From: Chlorokybus atmophyticus
Taxonomy: Eukaryota; Streptophyta; Chlorokybophyceae; Chlorokybales; Chlorokybaceae
Direction of reading: 5' to 3'
Assembly (NCBI GenBank): GCA_009103225.1
Contig: RHPI01001168.1
Span: 125,337-189,336, forward strand
Length of the DNA stretch: 64,000 nt
Part shown: positions 23,826 to 34,889 of the stretch, in pieces
How positions within the stretch are numbered: the first letter of the stretch is position 1
Layout: the number at the start of each line of letters is the position of its first letter
Made by a program: the position numbers and the translations under genes
The notes under the pieces: model-generated
What the model was told of the DNA's origin: nothing
The model's input: only the letters and a program-made list of their open reading frames with translations
The model's database searches: none

Positions 23826-25612
23826 ATGGCCAAGGCAAGCGTGAGTCATGTGTCCAACACATGCACACACAAACATGCATTTAGCATGCCATGAACTAAC
23901 CGCCTATCCCCTTGTCTACAGGTGTGGGCGCTGCTGCTATGTGCGGTGCTAGCCATCTCTTGCTTCAGAAGCTTTGCACGCGGTGCTGGTGGGACTCGTC
24001 GGCGGGGTCTCGGTGCGCTGCCCACCAAGTTTGGTCTCCTCCCCCTCGACGATCTCACCACAACGGATCAAGGCGGACCATACTTCGTCCCTCAATAACA
24101 GCAAGCTGAAGTGCAAGGTGCGTGCGTAGGTGTGTCTTGCTGTGTCTGTCTCTGCCAGTGAGCAACCGTGTGTATGTTGGTGTACGCAAGCAGCGCTCTT
24201 ACTCTGCATGCGTTGCAGCTACAATCGCTGCCAAGGCCGGCTCTCAGACCATCTTCGACAGTGATGTGCTCAACTTCCTGGCCAACACGGAGTGCTTGGA
24301 GGCGCGCTTCGACACGTTTGCAGCATTCGGTCAGGACATTCCACTCGACCTGCTATCCTTCAATGGAACGGGCTTCGGTGAAGCCATCGGCGGCAGGTAC
24401 TTGCCTTTCGTGCACTGTGGCAGCATAAGTGTTTGTCTCCGTTGTGCTGGTCAGCACATTGTCATCGACGCTGTCCTGTTGTTGAATGCAACTGTGCCAA
24501 ACAGGAAGGCAAGCCTGAGCAACCAGCCGCAGCCCTGGGCTGAAGAGGTAGCACTGGACGAGCAAGGCGGTAAGTTGTGTAGCACTTTGTGCAGTCAGTG
24601 TACACATGCGGCCAACGAGTCCACCCACCCATGTATGTCTACACGCACAGCATGATTTGCGAGGTGCTGGAAGGGTGCTCGGTGCCGTGCCCCATCACTG
24701 ACATCGACTTCGCTTTCACCAAGTTCTTCGACGCCGCTGTTGGCAACGTCAGCAACCCCCGCTTCGACTGCTACAAAGACGACATCCGCTTCCTGATGTG
24801 CACCTGGCTCGTGGAAGGTAACGGTACAGTACGGTAATGTTGGCTTTGTGCGTGTACGTGTGTGTGTGTTTGTTCTAAAGTTCCGAATGCTCACTTGTAA
24901 ACACTGGCACTTATCCTTGTTGCTGCGTGTGCATTGCAGAGATTGGCAACTGGAGACAAGGTAAGCTCACCTGCCTATGTTGTGTGAAAACTGTGCACAC
25001 GCGCGCACATGCGCACGGTGTTTACTACAGTGCGATGATGACTCATTACTTACTTCGGGTTCAAGGGATGTATCTTGCTGATGAGCAACCCGGGCCTGGC
25101 GGATGCGGTGTCGGGTCTGGCGTGTCCCGCGAGCTACCAGTCGGCGGTGGACAGGCAGCTGCTGTGGGACCGCCACAACTACACGATCGAAGAGTACGGC
25201 CTGCGTGTGTTTGAGGTGGTGCAGGCGGCCTCGAACCTCCGCAACTCCCGCGACGGGCCCATCAACGATGACCAGGGACTGTACAACTGTGACACCAACT
25301 TCATCGCAGTCCCCACCCTGAAGATCAACAACGTGCCCACCGACATCCGCGGCCTCACCTGCAGCCGCACGCCCAAGCAGGTACTTATAATGTGCGCGTG
25401 CATGTTTGAAGAGAACACGACTCAGTTTGAGCACAAAGAGCCACACACGTGTGCACGCGCTCGCACACACACATGCACGCTTAACGCGCAATGCGTCGTA
25501 GGTTCTCAACATCTTGATCTTGGGGTACGTACTTGTAGTACATAACTTATGTATCAGAGTTAAACTCCAACAACACTATAGAGGTATGCTACACTCAATC
25601 TATTCCAAATAA
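23826..25612 (+). CDS. Desiccation-related, ferritin-like protein (PCC13-62 type), secreted
   Basis: Exon 1 (23826-23840) joins exon 2 (23922-24012) to give MAKASVWALLLCAVLAISCF, a clear signal peptide. Exon 3 (24219-24396) carries SDVLNFLANTECLEARFDTF, the first helix of the ferritin-like domain (PF13668 type), with the usual Glu residues. Exon 4 (24505-24569) contains PWAEEVALDEQG, the second metal-helix region. Later exons give TDIDFAFTKFFDAAV (from about 24651) and a long block at about 25071-25380 ending LTCSRTPKQ. This continues from 25502 with VLNILILG, matching the RTPxxVLxI end of plant PCC13-62 proteins. The exon 4-5 junction did not close in frame, and the exact stop (25612 if no further intron) is uncertain. 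The family is linked to drying and stress; its biochemical activity is not established. Confidence 0.8.
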
Positions 25613-27066
25613 TATGGCAATGCGTCGAAGACTTAATGCCCAGACTCCATTCATGCAAAGCAAGACGATCAAGCATTGCAAGTCAAAAGTACGCCACAAA
25701 ATATATATATTAAACAGAAGTTGTACATGAACAGCTTGAAATTTTATAAGCATTGTCGCAATGGCAACCATGATTACAACAAGACTGATTCATAATGCAT
25801 CCACTATTAACGGACGATATTGCACATAACATGATGATAAGTGTTCGTGATATATATATGACTAATATCATTACCACTTGTGCCACACGATTGCATCATG
25901 TAACAAACATTCAATGTACTACGGCTCCTCAACTGGCCACGGGCCGTGCCCCACGGCAGCTTCAATTCAAAAAGCTACATGGTCGCTTATGGCAAGACTG
26001 CTTGTACCTATACAGAGCAGTATAGCCTTGACGCCTTAAACTTTCAAGTTTAAGAAGATGACCCCGTCAGTGGACTGTAAAGTTGCAAAAAAGTAATCGA
26101 AATGCTATAACGAGGGCAGAGTTGTCAATCGGTGACAAGCTATCTACCGGTACATCTAATCTGACGCTTCGCAAACGTCGTGGCAAATCGCCACGGCACC
26201 CAATCCAACGCTCACGCGGTCCTCCACGCCGCCCTCTCACCACTTATGAGCTCAGCACACTGTCCGAGGCGCAGCTCGGCGTCAATCCAGGCCTGAAGCA
26301 GGCCGTCGGTGTGTCTTCTTGGGTATGACTAGACTCGGACTCAGCAACGGTGGCCTGACACGGATGGCCTGACTGACTGACTGAGTCACTAGACTTGCAA
26401 GGAAGCTGATGGAGTGATCGACCAGACCAAGGGCCAAAGCGAAGCTCTTGCAGAAAGGTGGTGAACTACAGCAGTGTAGCAGAGTGTGGTGCAACCTCTT
26501 CCTGCTTGCGAGAGCTCCGCTGGGGTTTGGGGGCAAGCGATCAGCTTGCATGGTTCAGGTGGGTGCATGTGGGATGCTTCTTTGTCAATTGTGTGTGCTG
26601 GCTACTTCATGTTAAGCATGCATGCCTTCTTGTTTGTAGGTGTGCTTGCAGTGCTTGCTAGACAACAGCCTACATTGCACTTGGTTGCACCATACCATGA
26701 CATACACCTGTAGCAATTATGCGCTTTTAGAACTGAGAGCACGCTAGCGGCCATCAAAAGCAGCTTGACTGTGCCTGCCCAGCACCTAACATGCAAGAGT
26801 GGGCGTTAGTCTCAAGTTTCCTCATTGCATGTACACATGCCTAGCACTAGCAACAGTACTTGCAGCCTGCTGTGAGCTGCATCCTTCATCCCAAAGTTGT
26901 GGTAGAGACACTCACACACATACACATGCACAGGCACATGCACATACCCACGCACCCACGCGCGTATGCGTTACACTACATACCAGTCTTCAGTTGCGTT
27001 GGGGTTGTAAACTCATGGTTTTTGGTGGGCTGGGTTGCCTGACATTGATCTTCTGTGGTGCAAAAG
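25613..27066. other. Intergenic, no gene called
   Basis: AT-richer to about 26080. An open frame at about 26083-26325 (Arg/Pro-rich) has no family match. No RNA genes were seen. Confidence 0.45.
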
Positions 27067-30000
27067 ATGGGTGGCTTCGGGCGCTTGGTTCGCTTCGGCA
27101 CAGACGTGGCAGAAGACTTTCTGAACCTGTTCACAGGCGGGGCAGAGGTTACAAAAGCCAACAAGTACTTGCATGGCGGCCGGCAGCCTGTTCTCGATGA
27201 GCTGTTCGTGGAGGTGCTTGTGTGCCTTTAAACTTGTGTCGTATGTTGATGGATTTTCATTGCAATCGCAATGTGGCAATTGAACTTGAGTTGTATTGTC
27301 GGACAGAATCTTGAAGTAGTCGGCAAGCTGCCTGCGGAGCTGAATGGCGAGTTTGTGCGCAATGGGCCCAACCCAAAGCTCCCTCCTCGTCACGGCTACC
27401 ACGCGTACGTGGAGAGTGTTTCGTGTTGTTGATCATGCATGTGCACGCATGCTCGCACATTTATTACTGCATGCGCACTAGTGTGTGCGCGTGTACACAC
27501 ACATAAGCTTTTGCAAGCACATGCGCGCATGAGCATGTGTGCGCGACAGAAACGCACGCATGCACACGCACTGGTGCAATGCTTGCAAATGTACAACGAT
27601 GAGGCAAGTATATGTGCGTGCTCATGTATACACACATACCCAACTTACACATCCTGATAGTGGCCTTGCCGCTCTGAACGCTGCGTGTGGTATGCAGGTT
27701 TGACGGCGATGGCATGTTGCACGGCGTGCGCATCAAGGATGGCAAAGCCACTTACATCAATCGCTTCGTTCGCACTGCCCGCCTCGCTCAGGTAAGGGCC
27801 AGAGCCATTACGAACAATCTCATCAACCATACTACTGCTGTTGTGTGTTCCCACTCACACTCAATGTGACATCTTTCAGGAGGAAGCGCACGGCCGTCCA
27901 ATCTTCATCAAGATGGGTGACGTGGTCGGCTTCATCGGGTTGTTGAAGCTGCTGCTCTGGAAGTTAAGAGTCCTGCTTGGCGCAGTTGACGTCACCGACG
28001 GCTATGGCACAGGTCAGGTGGTGTTTGTTACTGTAGCAATGTTGTTGTGGCACGCAGATGCACTTGCGTCCGAGTACAAGGACATGCGTATGCAAGTGCT
28101 CATACGCACACGTATATGGACGTGTGCTCGCCCATCAGCGTGTGTGCATGCACCCACATGCGGGTGGCCAGGCTTAGCCATTGCGCTTCAAGCAGCATCT
28201 CATTGTTTTGGACTTCAAGTCATGACCACACAATTGGAGAGGTTCAGCACCATGCTCTGAGATGAACCTGTATGCATTGCAGCCAACACGGCCTTGGTGT
28301 ATCACGACGGCCAGTTGCTGGCGCTGCAGGAAACGGACCATCCTTATGCCATCAAAGTGCTGATGGATGGACAGGTACAGTTTATGTGTGTGTGTAGTGC
28401 ACGTGTGTCATACACTCAACCGTCCCTGTGTTGAGCAAGTGTATATCTCACCGCTCTTGTTTGCCCCTTGTAGCTGGAGACACTTGGCGTGCAGCATTAT
28501 GATGGGCGGTTGAAGCATCCGTTCTCTGCGCACCCCAAAGTGGATGCAAAGACAGGTTGGCTGTCAACAGACATCTGTCACTTACTGTTGTTGGTGTCAC
28601 TCGTTTGCATCCCTTATATGCATGCGCATGCACGCGCGTACACACACAGGCGCGCGCCCACCCACTCGTCCAACTGCCACACGCGAACACAAACGTGCGT
28701 GTATATGCGCATACACACGCATATCACTTGCAGGTGAGATGTTGATATTCGGGTACAGCGTGGAGCAGAAGCCGCACTGCCACTTCAGCGTCGTCGATGA
28801 GAAGGGCAAGCTGGTTAGAACAGTGGCGATCAACACTCCTGACCCTGTCATGATGCACGATTTCGCCATCACTGAGCGCTACGCTGTATTTATCGACGTG
28901 CCACTCATATTCAGACCCAAGGTACGGGACACATTTGGCATGCAGAAGCACGTCACCGGCAATGTTGCTGCATAGAGCCGAAAGACACGCACATGCACAC
29001 ATGCGTACACAAGGCTAACAGCACTTGATGTGGTGTGCAGGAGGTAATGAAAGGCCATGTCCCGTTTGTCTTTGACGACAAGCGGTCTTCCCGCTTTGGT
29101 GTGCTGCCACGAGACGCCGAGTCAGAGGCTGAGTGCAAGTGGTTTGAGCTACCATCCTGCATGATATTCCATACAGGTAAGGCCAACACCTGCTACATCA
29201 CTTACACGCATGCACACTCCTCGTCAAATATCAACAAAACTGGCTACACGCAGTGAACGCATGGGAGGAAGGTGATGTGGTGAAGATGTACGCGTGTCGC
29301 ATGGACAACTTGGTGCTGGGCGGGACGGAGGCACAGAAAACCATACCCAGCAGCCCTTTGCTGTGAGCCTCTCAAACACCACATAGAGCCACGGATTCTT
29401 GTGTTTTGCAATGCGTGCATTCTGTGTTTAATCTTTGCTATTGACAGGACGGAGTTTTCATTCAACATGAAGACTGGCGCCGCCAACATGAAGCTGCTGT
29501 CCAATGTGGCTGTGGATTTCCCTCGCTGTCGGGAGACACTCATTGGCTAGTAAGTGTGCACACTCAGTTGTTGGTGACCGCAAGGAAACACTTGCGCCAT
29601 ACATGACCTGTCTTGCGTGGACAGCCAGAATCAGTATGCGTACTGCGCCGTGTTTAGCAACTTTGAGGCCAACGATCCGATTGCCTCGGGCTTGATGAAA
29701 TATGACTTGAGTAAAGCCGGCGCTGGTCTTGTAGAGGTATACCCAAGTATGGATGTTTATCGTAAATTGTGTGGTGTTGACCATAGATGTGCATGCACTC
29801 GCACGCACGCACACATCCATGCATACACGTGCGCTCACAATTTTACAGGGTCTGTGTGTTCTGTGCGCGTGCGTATGCATGTGTGCGCGCGCACATAGGA
29901 CGCTTGCATGCTCAACAATCACTGTTACAGGCTGGCCGCATAGACTATGCAGTTGGGTGCAGCGGAGGTGAGCCCGTATTTGTGCCACGCGACGAGCAGG

Positions 30001-30300
30001 CCGCGGGCGAGAACAGTAAGATTGGTCTACAGTCATATGCTCTTTGCCTTGCATGTAGTTGTGTGCCGTGTTGCTGTCCGTCTCATCCTATTGTTACTGT
30101 TCACAGGTGAAGACGATGGCTGGCTCTTGACCTTCGTCCAGGACTTTACGAGTGACAAGTCCTACTTGTGCGTGTACGACGCAAAGACGATGTCCAGCGA
30201 GCCTGTAGCTAAAGTGGTTATCCCGCGCCAGGTCCCCAGTGGGTTTCATGCCATATTCGTCAGCGAAGCGCAGCTGCAGGCTCAGAAGTACAACAGATGA
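27067..30300 (+). CDS. Carotenoid cleavage dioxygenase (RPE65/CCD family)
   Basis: Thirteen exons with GT-AG borders (27067-27213, 27307-27404, 27698-27791, 27880-28012, 28283-28374, 28474-28555, 28734-28921, 29041-29176, 29254-29362, 29448-29549, 29625-29736, 29931-30015, 30107-30300) sum to an intact 523-residue protein, the usual family length. The enzyme uses non-haem Fe(II) to split a carotenoid double bond with O2. The four iron-binding histidines can be placed: [24 protein letters not shown] and SGFHAIFV. Other marks are FVRNGPNP and [10 protein letters not shown] near the N-terminus. No obvious plastid-targeting leader precedes the chosen ATG, which resembles cytosolic CCD1-type enzymes. 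Subfamily and substrate cannot be set. Several introns hold CACA/ACGC tracts. Confidence 0.95.
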
Positions 30301-31120
30301 CAAGCAGTGATACACCGGCGAACATCAACAGTTGAATAAGCTCATCGCATACATGTCTCAGGCCTTGCAATGACACGATAAATACAGCCTCCTTTGGAGG
30401 TTGCTGTGCAACATGGCGTATTGTACCTGTCCTTATATTCGGGTGGTTGTTTGTATCATCTGGGCGTGAGCAACTATGTTCTACATTAACACATTGCCCC
30501 ATCAGCAACAAGAAACCCCACCTTCATCAACCCTAGCATTCGCTGGCAATTCTCATATTCAGCACACGATAAGTGTATTGCTGTCGGATACTGCAAGGGT
30601 ACAGAAGCTGTAAAATTGGCGCACAGCTCGCAGAAAACCGTACGTCATGCAGTGTCCAGACTTTGCATGGCTGACCCATGTGCATACTGCACAAGCAAGA
30701 TGCGACATTGCAAACAGAGTCATGCCTTGCCTGCGGCACTTGCGACTGCGGCTGTGGGCGGACGTGAAGCAGGCCGTGGGTTGTGAGCCAGGCATTGTGA
30801 CAACATTCTGATAGTCACCGAGACGCATGCGTGCAGTGTTGTGCGCATGCATGTTGCTGCGAGTAGCATCAACAATGCAGCAACAACTCAGATGCATGTT
30901 GACTTTGCTTATTTCCATTTCCACCTCACCACTTGGAACCAGTCAGAACTACACTGGCTCAAGCGTGAGCGAGTTTTTGTTACAGTCTACACAATCCATT
31001 TCACCGGTGAACACTTGCTTGACCAGTGACGGTGCAGCACAGCAGTAATTCCAGCTAGTGGGCTCCAACTACATCAGTGGCTCCACCTTAATCACCTTCT
31101 TCTCGCCGCTTGTATGGCAC
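30301..31120. other. Intergenic between convergent genes, nothing recognised
   Basis: This is the tail-to-tail spacer of the carotenoid oxygenase and the isomerase gene. No domains, RNAs or strong repeats were seen. Confidence 0.5.
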
Positions 31121-32483
31121 CTAAGCACTGTAGTCCGGCTGCTTCTCAGGGTGTGCAGATTGGAAAGCAGGCAGCTGCAAGCACTCTGCCTCGATGGCTT
31201 TGAGATTCGGGAACTGGGACGTGTCGACTCCCCGCTTAACAGAACCATACAGCTGAGGGATGAGAACCACATCGGCCAACGTAACCTGATCACCGACACA
31301 GTACCGCCCTTTGGTCAACTGCACGGCCTTCTCCAACGCTGCCAACACACAGCGCACACCACTCAGTTAGAAATGTACTGCGCGCAGCACATGGGTATGC
31401 GCATACTCGCACAAAAATCATGCACGTCGTCTTCAATGAGAATGAGACTGCTCACCCGATAGACCACGTCCGATGAAGTGCAGGTTCCATTCCTTCTTCG
31501 CCTCCAGACCAAGCTTTTCTTGAATGTACCTCTGCGGCGCCCGAGAGTTGGCGTGCAGCGTGCAAGCGGGGATTTGTTTGCACCTAGTGTCTTACCGTTG
31601 GTGCCAGGTTCTGCAATGGTTGAATGCCAGCGTTCACCATCTCCACCAGCTGGCAAGCACACCGTTAGGCAGTTTACAGGGGGCCTATGCGAAAATAACT
31701 TGCTGCTGCTGTCATGGGCTGGCAAATACACAGCGTTGACCTACCCGTCGCACTTGAGCTCGCTGCACTGCCTGGTTTGGGAGAAGTGGTGATACTTCAG
31801 GCCGCGCCTCCTCCAAATACTGGCAAGGAAAAGCTGCGTTATTGCATTTTGTCTATTGCTTTGCTCAAGGACCTTCACAGTTGATGGTGTACCTATAGCA
31901 ACAACACCATGCCATACCTCCATGATAGCAACTGATTCTGTAAGAACGGCGTCATCGATTACAAGGCATGGGACTTGGCTGATGGGATTGATGGCGATAA
32001 ACTCTGCACACGGTTGAAACGTCAGTTGTTAGTCACCACACTCATGCACATAGGTTTGCACGCACATCACAATGTGCTTGGTACCTTCACTGAACTGTTC
32101 CGATTTGTTTTCACTGGTTCCCTTTGCAATGTCAATTGGCACATAATCGTACTCAATGCCTGAGTGCATACAATTGTTACTGATTGGCGCCTCTGCAATG
32201 CAATAAGCACTGGCAGCATACGATGCGGTTGCGTGTCGTCCAATCAGTTAAGCAACATGCGCATATGCAAAGGAGCAAACCTTTCAATGCAAGAGCAATC
32301 CGTACTCGGTATGAAGACGAGCTGCCGTGATAGCTGTAGAGCTTCGGTCTGCCTGTGGCCTGGCAGGTAAGCGTTGCATGAGCGTTGCTGTTTGCAAAAT
32401 ATGTGTGTGTGACTGCAGCTTGATGCAGCGCCGATTGATATCAAGTACTATGAAGTACTATCAAAGAACTTTACCTGTGCCAT
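31121..32483 (-). CDS. GSTZ: Maleylacetoacetate isomerase / zeta-class glutathione S-transferase
   Basis: Eight exons (32483-32475, 32360-32281, 32159-32095, 32003-31918, 31819-31745, 31649-31596, 31531-31456, 31338-31121) close in frame to 220 residues, the normal zeta length. The enzyme isomerises maleylacetoacetate to fumarylacetoacetate with glutathione in tyrosine breakdown. The N-terminal thioredoxin fold carries LYSYHGSSSSYRVRIALALKG, the zeta active-site block. The usual Cys of SSCS is Ser here, while the serines and RVR are kept. Then come INPISQVPCLVIDD and LTESVAIMEYLEE (glutathione site), NAGIQPLQN, and the C-terminal GDQVTLADVVLIPQL and QPDYSA. The first exon encodes only Met-Ala-Gln. 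Confidence 0.93.
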
Positions 32484-34889
32484 AATCACGGTCGTAGGTA
32501 CTGTGCACGTTAATCGCCCCTAGGGTACAATCAACATACGATATGATCAGGTCGTCACTCTCCCATGCAACCTTCAAAGCAACACTGAATCCTCTCTATG
32601 TCTACGTCCTTGTCCGTATCTTCGCGCAGCTTTTTAACTCTTGGTGCACACTAAATGCTTAACAATGAGATGCTTTGGCACCTGAGCGATACATTTGGTT
32701 GCCAAGCGTTCCAAGTGCAACAAGAACCACAAAAGCTGCACAAAGACATGGACAAGGACATACAAAGGTGACAAGGCGACAGGACAATGTGAAGAGTTTG
32801 GACATAACTATGGTAAAAGAAAACACTGTCTGTTTCCGGATTTGTGAGGATGCAAGCATTTCTAAAGACAACACACATAAGAGATTGGCCGCGTAAGATG
32901 AATAACCGTGGACGTCACGTCACTTCCAAACGCTGACGAGATGTTAACGTGTTGAACATGGTTGGCTATTTTGTGAAGGGGTCCGAGCTTTGCTTGATCT
33001 CAATATGATCATCATGTACTTGGTAATGTAGTCGCGACGAGCCTCCATGCAAACTTAGAGCACACAGTACATCCTACACTGCATGCAATCCTAACCTCAC
33101 ATGGAATGTTACTGCCAATAAGTGTTATGTGACGGTTGACGACATTGACAACGTCTACAACGCAGCGCGCACAGTGCCTACGAGCCTCAAGCGACATGCA
33201 TGCTTTATTGCTGATGGCTTGGCGATGCTTTGCTAACAAATGCACTGAATTGGTTGGCATGGTAGTAATGACACTTGCGAAAAGTAGCAAGGTGTTACAT
33301 GTTACGCACCGTTGCTGAAATTGTCAAAGTATTAGCAAAAGTCGGGGCTACTGTGCATCAAGCAAGCAGTAGATGTGCTATCTGGTCTGATTTATCTGCG
33401 CTGAGAGATTTCCAACAATTAAGTAGCGTTTTGCGCGCACATGCTGCAGCTTGCATGCATGCAAGCATGCACGCACTTCGCTTCTGCTACAGGTATTGCC
33501 AGCAACGGAACTCATGCCACATACCGGCGATCGCTGCTGCTGTCTGGCACGCCAAGTAGTTTCCCCAAGCTTCAAAGGCAGTAACAACACGCCGCCCGCT
33601 GGCGAAGCCGCCGCCGCCGTGACTGCCACCCACATGGACAACAATGTCCGGACGTCCACTGACGCAAAACCCAACCCGTGGCTAACTAACTCCGCTGTGG
33701 TTAGCTTATCACCAGATTTCGACAGATGTTTGATTCAAGCTCACAGACCCCGCTTTAAACAGGTAGATTTCCATGTAAGGTCGGGATATACAGTGTGCTC
33801 GGTAAGAATTGAAGCATCACTAACGGAGCCAAGTAAGCATGATCGTGCTCGCTATTGTGTGCAGCGCAGATCTGAACTCCTACGTGGCAGCTTCAAACGA
33901 CGGTGGCGGCGGCAGTGGTGTGGTCATAGTGGGTGTTGACGCTCTTAACGTGTCGGTGTGAAGTGGTGAAGCACTGCCTCAAAAGCAATCTGTCATTGCC
34001 CTTTTCAGGCAGCTGTGACAGTGGGCAACTGTCCAGTAGTGGGCCATGCAGCCAGTTGCAGTGGTCTGTGGCTGTGCTTACTTGTAGACCCAGACTGCAT
34101 AGTCTAGCTGGTGAAGAGGGTCGTGGTTGCTGTTTGGTGCTGCCATGCTGGACCTGCCTTGCGGCGTCTGCTCGCAGCATAGGGTCGGCCTTACACTGCA
34201 ACTGGCTGCGACAGAACCCGGGTTGGGTGCAGCTTCACGGTAGGTGTCCGTTACTTAATGCTGACAAACGTGTCTGAGAACGGTTGTATGGCATAACTCG
34301 TTGGATTTAGTCGTAAACAATGGTCGTACCTTCCTACTGTGTATACCTTGCACATTCATTATATGATGGGCAATCGCAGTTAGCATGCATGTGATGCACA
34401 TGCATGCGCACTTGGCTGTAGAACGCCTGCCGATGCAGTGTCTGCCAATTGTGGTGGCACATACACGTGCATATGCTGCCACTAGTCAACTGCACGCTGC
34501 ACTGAACTTGCTGATAGAACTCGATATCTGCACGATGCTGATTGAACAATCATGGTAGAAACATTGTCGGCTCACCTGCGACGTACAGTTGAACACAACG
34601 CTTATACTTGGGACACACATTATGGACAACATAGTGGAACTTGCACATCTGGCGATCACAGCTGTTACTGTTGTTGTTGGTATGCAGACTGGTTGGACAC
34701 TTGCATCATGCGAATGCACGTAGAAGTGTGAAATAAAACACTTCTACGTGCATTGGCATGATGTCCAACCAGTCTGCTATGTACCCGGCTCAGCAGTTAC
34801 TCATTGTGTACCACATCACAGTTCATCGCGTCATGGGTACGGATGTAGTACCTCCAGGTCACACCAGAGAGAGGGGCTCAGCTTCCAGC
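32484..34889. other. Intergenic with possible unplaced exons
   Basis: A plus-strand open stretch at about 33480-33765 (VLPATELMPHTGDRCCCLAR, then SPSFKGSNNTPPAG) could be an upstream exon of the DUF3754 gene, but no splice chain could be shown. A self-complementary GCTTGCATGCATGCAAGC lies at 33449-33466. The rest shows nothing. Confidence 0.35.
34685..34776. repeat. Long imperfect inverted repeat, ~40-bp arms
   Basis: The left arm begins CAGACTGGTTGGAC (34685) and runs to CACGTAGAAGTG (34728). The right arm from CACTTCTACGTG (34739) to GTCCAACCAGTCTG (34776) is its complement, apart from a few extra bases on the left. The loop is about ten bases (TGAAATAAAA). Confidence 0.9.

Noticed and set aside
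24967-25512. 181-codon minus-strand frame opposite the ferritin-like gene
   Set aside because: Shadow of the GC-rich coding exon at about 25071-25380; the plus strand has clear family motifs.
26083-26330. 81-codon Arg/Pro-rich open frame as a gene
   Set aside because: No family resemblance, no plausible splice partners; composition could arise by chance.
32640-33000. Possible CRISPR-like or satellite array
   Set aside because: No regularly spaced repeats were seen; the sequence is ordinary unique DNA. CRISPR is not expected in a eukaryotic nucleus.
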